DNA from: Podospora pseudocomata
Taxonomy: Eukaryota; Ascomycota; Sordariomycetes; Sordariales; Podosporaceae
Reading direction: 5' to 3'
NCBI RefSeq assembly: GCF_035222375.1
Contig: NW_026946365.1
Location: 1,054,001 to 1,118,000, forward strand
Length of the DNA: 64,000 nucleotides
The notes beneath the pieces are model-generated. The model saw only the letters and a program-made list of their open reading frames with translations, made no database searches and was not told where the DNA came from. The position numbers and the translations under genes were made by a program. Below, piece after piece: positions 23,919 through 36,245 of this stretch (the first letter of the stretch is position 1; every line of letters begins with the position of its first letter).

Positions 23919-25518
23919 TCAACCCGACGCCAGCGGAACCCTACTCGCCCTACTACCATCCCCCATCTCAACCTCCCACCTCCCTTCCTTTTCTCCCCTA
24001 ACCCTAACCACGACCTCCACATCCCGCTTGGGATTTAAAACAGTAACCGGATCAGCAAACTCCAACCCCGGCTTCTCCTCCCACTCTGTCCCCTCAGCAG
24101 GGTGGATATCAGTCCTGACAACCAGCATAGCCACCAAAATCAATATCTCCGTTGCGGCGAACTGCCTGGCAGGACAGAGATGCGGCGGGGCGCCCCAAGC
24201 AAGAAAATCCGCACCGCCCCTTTTGAGATTTGGATCCATGAACCGCTCAGGAACGAAATCTCGAGCGGTCGGGCCGTAGGTGGATTGGGAGTAGTGAATT
24301 GCGTGGCCTGGCATCTGGAGGTAGTTCCCTTCCTTCAGCAAAACCTTGCCGCTGTCCAAAAGAGTGTTGGTTGTGACTTTCCGGATGGCGGCGTGGATGT
24401 GTCTTGTCCGTTGGGTTTCTTGAAAGGTGGAGAGGAGGAGCGGGCATGAGGTTTTGAGGTTGGTCAGGTTGAGGATGTGACGAGGGCCGGAGGTGGTGAT
24501 GGCAAAAGTGAGGATTTCGGAGCGGATCGAGGACAAAAGAGCAGGCCGGGAAAAAATCTCGTAGATGGTCCAGAAAAAGGTCGGGACTGTGTTGGAGAGC
24601 ATTCCTATTGGGAGTGTGGCTTGTTGTTTGGAGGCTTCTGACACGGAAAGGCCAGAGGAGAGGAGGCACTGCCAGCGGGTGAGGAAGAGGGAGGAGGTGT
24701 CCGGGGGGATGGAGGTGCAGTATTTTGCGTGGGCGGCAAAGACGACGGCTCGGGCATGGTAGCCGTGGGAGAGGATGTCAAAGTTGATTCCTGAGATGTG
24801 GGCTGATAGGTGGGCGTGCCAGGCCCTGGGGGAGGAGGATGTCAGCAAGGGTTGACGAGGGAGGGAGAGGGGGGTTAGGTGTGTACCAAAAAGCTTCATA
24901 AACCTTGTCATCGAGAAACGGGTGTTGATTCCCATAAACACCACAGCTACTCGCCTGCGTGATAGCAAACCTCGCCCACTCGAGCAGTTTGATTTTTTTT
25001 TCTTTCCCATCCCCAAGCAAGAGATCCAAATCAACCAGTACCCGCTGTGCCATCCTCATATTCATCTCATCCAGCTGCGGCCCGGGAGCCAGACTCGTCT
25101 TCATGACATGGCTAAACTCAGTAATGAGATCAGTCTCACGAAACAACCTGTCAGTCTCATCATTTGCGTCACCCCATTTTCTAGCCACCGTCTGGATCAT
25201 TGGCCGGAACGAAAGGGCTCTGCTCTGGCGTTGGATCAACGGCAGCAGCCGCGTGGACACCGAGGTGTAGAGTTTGTAATTGAGGATCCCGAGCGTGTAA
25301 ATCTCGGTGGTTTCATCATTGCGGATGACGCTGTGGTAGGAAGGACCGCTGACGATGATGCCGATGAGGTGTCCAATCAGCGGTATCCTCGCCCGCAGGC
25401 GGGGAGGTTCCTTCGGGTCGTCGTTCCAGGCGAGCAGGTAATCTGCTAGATAAGCGAGCGAGACCACGGCGAGGAGAGCGTAGAGTATGGTTGTAATCAT
25501 GTTGATCATGTTGATCAT
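23919..25518 (-). CDS. Cytochrome P450, CYP7/CYP8-like fungal type
   Basis: Membrane-anchored monooxygenase of unknown substrate. Exons 25518-24887 and 24825-23919; the 61-nt intron (GTACAC to CCCAG) joins AFW-AWHAHL in frame, giving about 512 residues. It has an N-terminal anchor (LYALLAVVSLAYLADYLLAW), a Pro-rich hinge (DPKEPPRLRARIPLIGH), an ExxR motif (ETQR near residue 348) and a heme loop WGAPPHLCPARQFA with Cys near residue 423. The loop departs from the canonical F-x-x-G-x-x-x-C-x-G: Trp replaces Phe and Ala the final Gly. Overall it looks like the fungal P450s that resemble steroid 7-alpha-hydroxylase and prostacyclin synthase. Three in-frame ATGs, at 25518, 25509 and 25500, come from a 9-bp repeat; the first is annotated. 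Confidence 0.82.
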
Positions 25519-25523
25519 GTTGA
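25498..25523 (-). repeat. 9-bp repeat across the P450 start codon
   Basis: On the minus strand ATGATCAAC is repeated, reading MINMINMITT. It creates three alternative in-frame start codons, at 25518, 25509 and 25500. Confidence 0.85.
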
Positions 25524-27548
25524 TCGTCGTTGCACGGCAGGACACAACACACGCCCACCGGGAAAGAGAAGTCTTACTGGAACGAGAGGACGGGAACCAC
25601 AAAAAAGCTCGACAGCTAGCTGAGTGTAACTGCCTGTCCGTGTATCCCAACCTACCTTTGGAGAGGGATCAGGATTGACTGACCGCTCGAGTCCACATGT
25701 GCGTCCCGGACCAGTTCCTCGCATGGAGGGGCTCGAAAATCAAACATTGGATGCCCGAGGATAACATGCTCCCCGCCTCGCTGCGGCACAGCAGCTATTG
25801 GCAATTTGGCCCCCCCTTCTCCATCATCAACCAAGGCAGTCCCATCGCTTGCATGACCCAAGACAGCAAGAGCATGACATGACTGCAGATAGCAAAAACC
25901 TGCCTGCCTTTTTCTTTTCCATCCACACTTCGCTAAGCTCGCCCAAATCCTTAGGTCCACATATAAGTAAGTCCGAGAACGAGCAGCGGAGTCCGTGGAA
26001 TCCTTCGAAAGCTTCTCCCAGCTTGGCTTAATGCAGAAATTCCGTACGCAAGCGCTTACACTGGGAACGGGATCCAACCCTGGAGACGCGGGGGAACATC
26101 CGTTTTGGCCAAGCCAGCAACCTGGGAAGTTCCGGTATATCCTGCGTATCATAGAGCCTCTTCCTCCCACGATTGGTGACACCACATTGGGGACTTGATT
26201 CCTCATGGCCCATAAACAAGGTCGGTGGGGGCGACGATTCCCTTTATTCCCATTAAGCCGAGCGTCAACAAGCTGATAAGCCAGTATCCCTACGTGTTTT
26301 CGGACTGTGTTCCTGTAATGCCACGATCTCATTAAAGGCCTTGTCCCGCATAGATTGCTGTGCCGCGGGCTATGCCTGCGTCATTTGATTTATATATCAA
26401 ATTCCCAGTGCGACCTTGACGTTGATGGATGCACACAAAAAGCCCACACACCGATATACAAAGGTATATAGGTCCTCGCTCGTTCCCCACTTACCGTAAG
26501 ATCTTCTTTATTAGTGTGGTTTGCTCTGACATCGTCCCTCGGGGAGGGTTCCCTGATGAAGAAACAGCTCGTACGTACAGTACACTACACAGCCAAATGA
26601 GGGGCTGCGCCGTAGGATCTAGACACTTATGCACAGTGCCAATAGTCCTGGCGAGAAAGGTTTGGGATTGCGGCCGCTTTGTGCAGCCATGTCCGCGGCT
26701 GGAAGGCACACAGAAGCTGGCAGTGTTCGTGGTGCTCCGTCGATGTCGAACTTTGGCTCGATCTGCGTCAACTGACCGAGCTCATGGAAATAAGCATAAA
26801 CCCACGAGGTGTAACACCCGGTTGATAGGTATCACAGCATTCACCTGAAAGCTTGTGTTAGTGATCGTGGTAGGCTGTGTAGCTAGGTCAGGTCGCTGAG
26901 CATGCAAAAGAGTGGCAGGCAATGCCAGGTGGGGGTTAAGTAGGTGATATACAAGAGATTCAAGTATAAACTCGGTGTTGGCGTCAAAGCTTGTGGTGGG
27001 TTGGGTGTTAGCTACGTGCAGACTGCACCAGAACACCGCATCGAGAGCTCGCCATATGCACCGTCCCAGCATCCGGCAATGTAGAAATATATCCAAATCC
27101 GTATTACAGGATGGATGGTTGAAGCGGGGAGCGGCGTGGCACATGCAAACGTGCAATGTCACCACTCCCACGAGGTCGAGAGGACAGTCAGAAACGAGGG
27201 GTGTGTGTTGCAGCAGACTGAGCCGCACATGCACCGATAGGTGTGTGGATTCTCCAGCTCGCCGTCGCCTTGCTTCGCACCAGTAAATAGAAGCACATGG
27301 CTCGGGTCATCCAGCTGCTGTGACTGATAGACGGAAACAGGTCGGCGGATGCGCCCGTGGTTCTCGTGGGCCTTATTCCGGGCTGCAAAGAGTGTTGTTG
27401 GATGACATGATTGCTATGCTCCGGCGGGAGGATCTGGTGCGAGCCATCGTGCCACCTGCCTCTTTTTAAACATAAATTTCGGCCCTTTCGGAAGTGTCTC
27501 GTTCCTTTCCAACCCTGACATCTTCTTGCCTGGCAAATCGTCAGCACA
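25524..27548. other. Divergent intergenic region between two P450 genes
   Basis: About 2 kb. A 226-codon open frame on the minus strand (25652-26332) and a 150-codon one (26782-27234) have no recognisable motif and unremarkable composition, so I do not call them genes. The last part holds the promoter of the plus-strand P450. Confidence 0.4.
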
Positions 27549-29218
27549 ATGGATATCGTCAACAGGTCCTTCGCCAGTGTACTCCCAGAGGGTAGATCAC
27601 TGCCCGCCGGGGGCATTGACTCCTCCACCTTCCAATTCTCATCTTCCATTGCAACTGCCATCCTCTGTGGCCTCACACTCTGGTACTGGTGGGCAATCAC
27701 CAAGGCAAAGGCCTCCCGGGACTTCATCGACGGCAATTACAACTTCGATGCCCCCATCATCGGTCCCAAAAATGCTGTCCTGGGCCGTCTAGCCTTCTTC
27801 CGCAATGGCCCAAAGTACATCGCCGAGGGCTATGCCAAGTACAAAGACACCTTCTTCAAGGTATCGGGCAATGATCTGCTGATCGTCCCCAACAAGTACC
27901 TCCAGGAGCTGGCCTCCATGCCCCCTGAGAAGCTCTCTCTCAACACCGCCATCGTGGACGCCTTCCAGCGCCTCCACTCCATCACCAATGTCATCACCGA
28001 CCACAGTCTCCAAACTCGCATGCTCAATGCTCGTCTCACCCCCAGACTGGGTCTCCAAGTGCCGGCAGTCCAGGAGCAGTTCAAGAAGTACCTTCCCGTC
28101 GAACTCCCTGCGAATTCCACCACAGAATGGACCAGCATCAACGCCCTTCACTTGGCCAGGAGAATGGTCCACCGCGGAGTAGCCACCCAGTTCGTCGACG
28201 AGCTCAAGGAGAACGAAGAGTATATCCAGGCCGCCATCAACTACTCGGAACACGGTTTCAAGCACAATTTTGCCCTTCGTCTCTTCCCCGACTTTTTCAA
28301 GCCGATTGCCGCCCAGTTCTCTCCAACTTCATGGGGTGTTGACGCCGCACTCCGCAAGGCCAGAAAGATGCTCATCCCCCTCATCCAGAAGCGTCGCGTC
28401 CTCGAAAAGGATCCTGACTATAAGAAGCCAGAGGACTTCTTGCAGTACCTCATGGACGGCGGCATTGCCGAAGGCGATAGCGACGAGATCACCGTCCAGA
28501 GATTGATGGTGACGTATCTCGGTTCCGGCCCATCCACCATCATTGCCGTGGCCCAGCTCCTGTTTGATCTCTGCGTGCACAGCGAGTACGTCGAGGTGCT
28601 GAGGGAGGAGATTATCCAAGTCTTGACTGAACACAACGGGTTTACTCACACCGCCCTGGCCGAGATGAAGAAGCTGGACAGCTTTATGCGTGAATCGCAG
28701 AGGCACAGTCCGCCTACTCTTTGTAAGTCTCTTTTTCCCTATTCAATCCATGATCAACTGAGACTGACACCGCCTCAGTGGGCTTCAACGCCATAGTCCG
28801 CTCCGACATCGTCCTCCACGACGGTGTCGTTCTCCCCAACGGCTGCCACATCCAAATGGCCACCTACGCCATCGGCATGGACCCGGAGAAGAACGGCCCC
28901 GACCCCGAGAAGTTTGATGGTTTGCGTCAGTACAACAAGCGGAAGTTCCCAGGCCAGGAGAAGATCCACCGGTTTACTACTACTGCTGACAACAACCTCC
29001 ATTTCGGGCACGGCAAGATTGTGTGCCCGGGGAGGTTTTTTGCTGATCACTCGATGAAGATGATTGCGGCGAACATTCTGTTGAGATATGACTTGCAGTT
29101 CCCCGGGGGGAAGAAGGAGAGGCCGGGGAATACGAGTATGTATGATGTGTTGATTCCGGACTTGGGAACGTGTGTTGAGTTTAGGTTGAGGGAGGATGCG
29201 GGGAGGTGGAATTGGTAG
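27549..29218 (+). CDS. Cytochrome P450, ent-kaurene oxidase-like
   Basis: Membrane-bound monooxygenase. Exons 27549-28722 and 28779-29218; the 56-nt intron (GTAAGT to CCTCAG) joins PPTLL-GFNAIVRSD, giving 537 residues. It has an N-terminal anchor (IATAILCGLTLWYWWAI), a Pro-poor hinge, an I-helix segment TYLGSGPSTII in place of AGxDT, an ExxR motif (MRESQRHSPPTLL) near residue 383 and an intact heme loop FGHGKIVCPGRFFA near residue 472. The style matches fungal P450s related to gibberellin ent-kaurene oxidase and other terpenoid or polyketide tailoring enzymes. No terpene synthase, PKS or NRPS is present in the window, so no pathway can be assigned. The atypical I-helix is common in this family. 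Confidence 0.88.
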
Positions 29219-30923
29219 AGTCCTGTCTGAGATTGTTAGCGTGACATGGATGGTTGAAGTGTCGGGTTGAGGTTGTTGATCGGCTGGGAAAGCGACCATT
29301 GGGAGGAAGGGTAATTGTAGACAAATATGGGAAAAAAAAGATGAATTTCCATATGACTGGAGTAGTTAAGCCACGGTTAGTATTTTTGGTGATACTAAGA
29401 ATGGGACTCGAGGTGACAGTAAAAGGTACAATGGTTGGTTTGTGTGGCTGCTCGACAACCCTAACCCACGTTTGACATCATGTCTCTTGGGCCAACCCTA
29501 ACCCTCATATTCTGTGATTTCATCTGAAATCTTCACCTCTCAACAACATTTCTCACTCTCAACCTCGTGATTCTTCTCGTGATATGGAGAGAGCCACATC
29601 TTACGTACACACTGCACTATCCACATAATGCGCCACACTCTCGTCGTGTTCTTCTCGCGCGACCAAGCCACTGCGCCACACCCAATCTTTTTGCTGATCA
29701 AGTGATGTCATGGGCACATGCAACCACTTGTGGCTGCCTCCCGCGCCAGCGCATACGTCACTGGGGTTGTCGGCGCGTCCGTGCCCAAAGCTTGGGGACG
29801 GGAGGCTTTGAAGAATCGCGAGCGAACGCGCAATCATTATTCAATTGGCCAAGGAAGCTATGATATCAAGGAGGGGAATTCGCCTGGGGCAAAAGCCTTG
29901 GACTACGTTTTGCGATTTTGGGATGGTTGGTTTTGCTGTTTCACGTTGAACTAACTGGCGGGGTAGCTAACTTTGTGAGACGGGGCGGTTTGGTGGCTGG
30001 AACTACACGATGATGATTGGTGATTTGTTGGGGGATGTTAGAGAGGGATATTATCTGGGGGGAGGGATGTGAAACGGGGGACGAAAATAGATGTTGTCAA
30101 GAGTACTTTGATGGGGGAGGATGGTGAAAGGTGAGGTGGTTGGCTGTTGTCAGCCCTAGAGAGCTGGAGCTGTAGCTGGATATGCGGCACAAGGCTTCTG
30201 GACTTTTGGACACTTGTCACGTCATAAACCTGCCCTCTTTTATTAGCAGAAAAGTCGACGGCGTCAAGACGGGTTTTTTGGTGCCGGGTGGGTTGGGCGG
30301 TGCCGGTTCAACCGTCTTGGGGGCTTCCCGAAGGCGATGGTGGAATCCAAGGTTTGGGTAGTGTATTTTCTGCTGGAAGAACGGTGATGGTTTGTGTATG
30401 ACGCATACAGTGAAACCTGGATAGAAGAATTCCAGTTGAGGTTGCCGGCGAGCAAGCACACCAGGCTGTGTACACACCACAGCATCTTATGACCTAACGT
30501 TTGAAAAAAGGTGACCTCTCACCGCAACGGGCACACGGGTTACGGCACGGGAAAGCTTCAAGGCAAAGGGACCCGCTCGTGGGTCAAGAGTGGACTTGGG
30601 CCTTGGCAGGCGGTAAAGCCAGCCATGGCATGAGATCGATCAACGGTGCGCTGCCCTGGTGTGCTGCGGGAAGGTAGAGTTGGACCAGGTCCCCAGTTTC
30701 CTTGCTGGGGTGGCTGCCCGGGCTGGTGCTGTCGCCTGACGTATGAAAGGTATTTAACTAACCTGACCTGACCTGGATTTTGCTTTTCGGGTCCTCTCTC
30801 TTTGTTTCTTCATACCCCAACACATACCAACAATCACAGAACGAACCGTTTTCGACCAACAAATATCGATACCATCTACACCTACCAGTTTTACACACAA
30901 CTCAAACAAACAACACCATCAAC
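29219..30923. other. Intergenic; telomere-like motifs
   Basis: No gene supported. Two short CCCTAA-type tracts occur at about 29457-29467 and 29494-29505 (aaccctaaccct). The stretch from about 30780 is the CT/CA-rich leader of pmp3. Confidence 0.45.
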
Positions 30924-31152
30924 ATGCCTTTCACCGGTTCTGACATCTGCAAGATCATCTTCGCCGTCTTGCTCCCTCCTCTTGGAGTTTTCCTCGAGCG
31001 CGGCTGCGGTGCTGACCTTTTGATCAACCTCCTCTTGACGATCCTTGGTGTATGTGCCCTTTCTTCACCTTCGATCTTTTTCTATCCCACTAACAAAAAT
31101 CCAGTACATCCCCGGCATCGTCCACGCCCTCTACATCATTTGCAAATACTAG
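30924..31152 (+). CDS. pmp3: Plasma membrane proteolipid Pmp3
   Basis: Small hydrophobic UPF0057/PMP3 protein of the plasma membrane that affects membrane potential and salt tolerance. Exons 30924-31049 and 31105-31152; the 55-nt intron (GTATGT, CACTAAC branch, ATCCAG) joins in phase 0 to 57 residues. The two transmembrane segments with the signature LLPPLGVFLERGCGADLLIN and the ending PGIVHALYIICKY are diagnostic. The length equals the family norm. Confidence 0.96.
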
Positions 31153-32480
31153 TCTCGTCCCCTCACACAAAAACCGCCCAAGTGAATTCTCACCGATAGC
31201 GACGCAAAACTCACCGTCGGGGAAGAAAAATGAGGTTGGGCGGTAGAGGAGGAGGGGACCGACGGGAAGATGGGCGGAAGAAAACCAATGACATAATTGC
31301 GCTTTCTCCAAGCCTGTGCCGCTGACGCTGACCGCCCTTGCGCTACCTTACCAACACCGCACGACCCCGCTATCTTTTGTTCGGCTGAGCTACCCCTAGC
31401 TTCAGCGCCAAGAAACCTCGGCAATCGATGGCATGACACTTTCTAAGATCGGGACTACCGGTGGTGGTATCAACGGCAGTGGGAATGGTGCGGAATCCGG
31501 GGACCGTTAATTTTGTTCTTTGGAACAAGGAGTGGATAATGACTTTACGGCTCTTGTTTTTTTGTTGTTTTCAGTTTTCTGAGCGAGGGTTTACTCAAGT
31601 AATTGCTAGCTTGGGAAGGAAGAAAGGCGAAGAGGAAAGGAAGTGGTGGTTGTAATAACTTACGATACCCGTTGTTTTGAGAATTGAAGATATTATCGTC
31701 TCATGATTTCGTGAATGTTGAATAAACTTGTTCGCAGTGACTCTCACATATTTTTTAGACGGGCGGTCCATGACGTTCCAGATTGATATCGGTCTCGTAT
31801 GTTTACAGAGAGCTCTGACAACATCACAGCCCAGCCAAAAGTTTTGATGGAATTTTCGACTATGTATATAGCAAGTGTTATTATCTTGCCAAACTGGTCC
31901 ATTCAAAACATGGTTTCCCGTCGTCATAAGTTCTCGCCATCTCTTCCTCCCCTATACTCTTACTCACAACCTCACATACTCCCTGTTATATAGGGACAGT
32001 GTCTTACATAACCCACCTTTCCTATGTCGATAATTTGTCTTGTTTTTCTACAGGGGTGATAAACCTCAGCATCAAACTGAACAAGGGGCCAGACGGGGTA
32101 TATAACATTGCTGCCTCTGATAATCAGATCTGGAAAGGCTGATATGGTCGCTGGTATCTCATAACTCGCAGGCCCAGAGTCGCAAAGAGAGGTGAATGTG
32201 AATAAGTCCTATAACTAGCATCAACCGGTTGCAACCGACATTGGCAATTCGCTATGCCTGCTGTTATACATTTATATTCCAACACCATCCCGAAATACCT
32301 ATCCTGCCGCAAGGACTCGTAGTACGCCTGTAGAATATATGAATTCCATAGTCGCAGATCACAACGCTCTCAGCCCCATCTAACAGTTCCATGGAATCGT
32401 CGCCGTAGCGTCAAGATATCACCCACTCGTCTCAATATCCTCCCTGTATGATACTCCGCTCTGTATGCCATGCACCCGAT
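31153..32480. other. Intergenic, no supported gene
   Basis: Contains the 3' flanks of pmp3 and of the minus-strand GTPase gene. Short open frames only, and no RNA gene seen. Confidence 0.5.
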
Positions 32481-34004
32481 CTACTTACCAACCTTGAAAG
32501 ACAAAATCTAAGAAACCGTTAGCAACCCACCGCACCTCTCCCGAATCAAAAAGCACCGCAACAAAGCAACTCACATCGTTCTTCCCAACCGCCACCAACT
32601 GATCCTCCGCAACCCTCAAACCCCCAGCCCCCTCAATATACGCAATCGGCGCATCCCCCATCACCTTCCTCGCCACATCCCCCACCGTCGACCCCTTCTT
32701 CACCAGCACACAATCCCTAAACACCCCTTTATTACTGCCCATCCCCTCCCCCACACCCCCCGACCCAAAGGTAGCAATATTCCTCACCGGAAAAACCGGC
32801 ACAAGCCCCAGAATCTCGGCCGCCTTCGTCAGGACATGCACCACGCCCGTAGACCCAAACCGGTAGAGAACCATATCCTTGAGGTTCTCTATCCTGTTCC
32901 TGTTCTTCTCGTCGAGCTCTTTAAGCCCACCACCGTCCGGATCCCCATCTGCTATCAAGTCCTCTCTCGTGTCGACAAACTCTGATCCTTCCGTGTAGCG
33001 GATATAGCCTTGCTTGGCCATCTTCCTGAGAAAAATCTCCGAAATGGCCGAGCAGAGCACGATCGAGTTGGGGTCTTGCTGCTTGGCGATTTTGGCAATG
33101 TTCTTGTCCGCATCGGGGTGGTCGATTTTGTTGAGGGCGATGACGGTGGGGAACTTCTCGTCTGTAAAAGCGTTTACCACGCGGTCGATGGTTTCATCTA
33201 TTGCCATTTTAGAAAGGAGGTAAAAAAAAAGGAAAAAAAAACAAAGGGGGGAACAAACCACTCCACTCCTCCAATGGCTCCTTCAGTCCCAACTTATCCA
33301 ACGTTCTTGCCACCACAGCGCTCGTACTCCCGTACCCGGAGAACTGGTTCTGTAGGGTTTCTACTGCGGTCGCCTTGACGGCGATGTGTCTTCTTTTGAT
33401 GCTTCCCCATTTCGTCATGAGATTCCCCCTGATCCAGGCTACAATCTCGCTTCGTAACCAGGCGATGTCGACGGAGGGGTCGTAGCCCCGGGTTACTTTG
33501 CCTTCTGCATCGGTGGTGCCCGAGGCGTCGACGACGTGGATGAGGGCGTCGGCGTGGCGGAGGTCGTCGAGGAATTTGTTACCGAGGCCTTTGCCTTCGT
33601 GCGCGCCGGGGACGAGACCGGCTACGTCGAGGAGCTCGATGGGGACGGAGCGGCGGCCGTTGTCGCAGGAGCCGTAGTTTGGCTTGCATTTGTCGGTTAG
33701 GTTGTAGCGGGTGCAGGCGCAGTCAATTTGGAGGTAGCCTATTGCGCGTTGGGGGTCTATGGTTGTGAAGCTAGTGGGCGAGTTGGGGGTTAGTTATGGG
33801 AGAGAGTTTGGGAGGGAGAGAGAGAGAGGTCGTACGGGAAGTTTCCTACGGCGGTATCAGCCTCTGGAGCTTGGGAAAGCAAGGGTTTGTTTTGTTCTGT
33901 CTCTACCCACCAACTTTGGAGGAGGCATCTGTGAGGGAGTTGAGGGTGCTTGATTTGCCGGCGCTGGGCTTGCCCACGAGGCCGATGAGGGGGTCTCGAG
34001 GCAT
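32481..34004 (-). CDS. YchF-related OBG-type GTPase with TGS domain
   Basis: Cytosolic P-loop GTPase of the OBG/YchF group, of the archaeal/fungal kind rather than the canonical OLA1; these are linked to ribosomes and translation. Five exons: 34004-33911, 33863-33836, 33770-33259, 33197-32575 and 32507-32481, all joining in frame to 427 residues. G1 is [12 protein letters not shown], then the switch region [18 protein letters not shown]3 [19 protein letters not shown] and G4 ALNKIDHPD. The C-terminal TGS-like domain runs from [16 protein letters not shown] to [16 protein letters not shown]; the last nine codons come from a separate 27-nt exon. Exon 2 is only 28 nt. The gene is divergent from the SET-domain gene. 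Confidence 0.9.
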
Positions 34005-34657
34005 GGTGGACGTTTGTCAAATCTGGTTAGAGGGAGGTTTCGTATTTAGGGTATATATCAGGAGATGGGGCCGGTATTGAGAGGTGAGCGGGCGCGAGGT
34101 GGTTTGCGCCGCGAATGTCGTTGCGCGCGATTGAGTGTCCTTGGTTGAAAATATCTGCCCCGCAGTGGTTGATAACGATAACGGGCCGTGGAGGGGCACA
34201 ATCGTGGTGTCTCGGGATTAAAATTCAATGTCACCTTCACACATGGCATGTCTGAGATTTGTTCAGCCTATGAGAAGCATCAATTGCATAGTTGCTGTTT
34301 TTGAGTCCAGTGGGTAACCTTCGCAGAACAGACTGCTGACTATCGCCAGCCCCATACGTCCTCGAGAAGGTTGATCTGTAAGTCCCACCAGCAAACGGAC
34401 AATCGAAGAGCATACACCGTCATGACAATTTAAGAGTTTCGAATGTTTACTGAATTCTATTCCATTTGAGCGGGTAATAATTTGGCGGAAGGAAGCGATC
34501 ACCAATACCGGCATCGACCGAGGAAAGGCACATTCGAGCGAGAGTAACTGCATTTGTTTCAAGTCCAGTGGAGTCGGTCATTCTTAGACCAACCGGCAAT
34601 CAAGGCTGTTGGTCAGCACAATCACAAGCTTGAGAACAAAACAAACAAAAACCCGCC
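34005..34657. promoter_or_regulatory. Bidirectional promoter, GTPase / SET gene
   Basis: 653 bp between two divergent start codons. No gene, repeat or recognisable factor site was picked out beyond ordinary promoter composition. Confidence 0.45.
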
Positions 34658-36245
34658 ATGGCCCTCCCGATACAAGATCTTCCTGCCTGGGCCCGCCTCA
34701 ACGATGTCTCCTTCGACAATGTCGAGGTAACCACCACCGTGGACAAGGGATACGGCGTGGTCAGCCAAAAGGACCTCGCTGCCCCTGAAGGCACCGTCGA
34801 GACCCCACAGCTGCTCGCCGTCCCTCACGACCTCATCCTCAACTCTCTGGCTGTCGAGGAACACGCAAAAGAAGACAAAGAGTTCAAACAGCTCCTAGAA
34901 GCCGTCGGACACCATGTAACCGTGATCCCCAAAACTTGACCTTCTGACACAGACGGCTGACAATAACGTAGCCACCCCGCGTCAACGTTCTGCTCTTCCT
35001 GCTTGTTCAGTTAGCGCGGAACTCCAGTCACGCCCATGTGGGTGTTTCCAATCCATGGACTCAGTACTTGCAGTTCCTGCCCAAGACAGTCTTGCTGCCT
35101 ACCGTCTGGACCGAGGACGAAAGGCCACTGTTGAAAGGCACCTCACTGGAGGTGGCTGTGGGAGCAAAACTCAGAGCCCTCGACAATGAGTTTGAAATGA
35201 TCCGAGAAGCCTCGTCTGATATCCCTTGCTGGAACGGCCTTCTTTGGCACAGTGGCGCCGTCTCGCTCAAAGACTGGGTGCATCTCGACGCCCTCTATCG
35301 ATCAAGATGCCTGGAGCTTCCCAAATCCGGAGAGTCAATGGTCCCCTGCATCGACATGATCAACCATTCGTCCGACCCAAGTGCCTACTACGACCAAAAC
35401 TCCGACTACGAGGCAATACTGTTACTTCGCCCGGGAGTGAGCATGTCCAAGGGTCAGGAAGTAACCATCAGTTACGGCGACACCAAGTCTGCAGCTGAGA
35501 TGCTCTTTAGCTACGGCTTCATCGACCCCGAATCGACGTCCGAGAGCCTGGTACTCCCTCTGGCACCCTTTCCCGACGACCCATTGGCCAAGGCGAAGCT
35601 TGTCGCGTTTGGGAAAGCGCCCAAAGTCCACGTGGCTCGGGAGAGCGGCAGCATCCGGTGGGACAGCAATTTTGCATATCTCAAGTGTGTCAACGAGGAG
35701 GACGGCCTGGACTTTCGCATCCTGCAGGACAACGAGGGAAACCAGCAGCTGCGCGTTTTCTGGCAAGATGAAGACGTTACAGATCAGATTTCCGAGTTCC
35801 AAAAACTAGTAGCCCAAACTCACCCCCTCCCCGAAGTCCTCAGACTTCGAGTTGCCGTCTCAGTTCAGGAGAACCTTGAGATCCATCTTAAGCAGCTCAA
35901 GTCAGAGCTTCCCCGCCACGACTCTTCGACAATCAGGGAAGAATGTCTCAAGCATGGTCTGCTGCTCCGACAGATCGAAACGAGTCTATTGGAAGATGCC
36001 ATCCAAGCGTTGGAACAAGAGGTGCGTCTCATTGCTTCCCTACCTGCAACATGGTGGTGATGGTGGTCTGGGAGAGCCAAGCTCACCGGCTATGGTAACC
36101 AATCGGGGCAGCTGCTAACACGGTCATGCAGAAAAATTCGCTACTGGAAGCCGAAAACGTGGTGGCTTATCTCGGATCGATGGAGACTTCCAATTCGGAC
36201 CTAGTCGGCGAAGAGGCGTCCAATGAGGCCGACGACTTCAGCTAA
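34658..36245 (+). CDS. SET-domain protein lysine methyltransferase
   Basis: SET methyltransferase of the SETD6/Rkm type (substrates in that group are non-histone, often ribosomal proteins). Exons 34658-34915, 34972-36021 and 36132-36245; introns of 56 and 110 nt join in phase 0 to 473 residues. The first SET block is near the N-terminus (VTTTVDKGYGVVSQKDLAAP). A hydrophobic segment follows (VNVLLFLLVQLARNSS). The core SET motifs are MINHSSDPSAYYDQNSDY (the NH[S/C] cofactor motif) and EVTISYGDTKSAAEMLFSYG (the catalytic-Tyr region). A helical C-terminal substrate-binding domain follows. The final 37-codon exon is acidic. The first intron begins GTAACC, a weak donor, yet gives the only in-frame join. 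The substrate is not determinable. Confidence 0.85.

Noticed and set aside
25652-26332. 226-codon minus-strand open frame between the P450 genes
   Set aside because: No motif, no splice support and mixed composition; most likely a chance frame.
19890-29218. Full secondary-metabolite cluster
   Set aside because: No PKS, NRPS, terpene synthase or prenyltransferase occurs in the window; only regulator and P450 genes are present.
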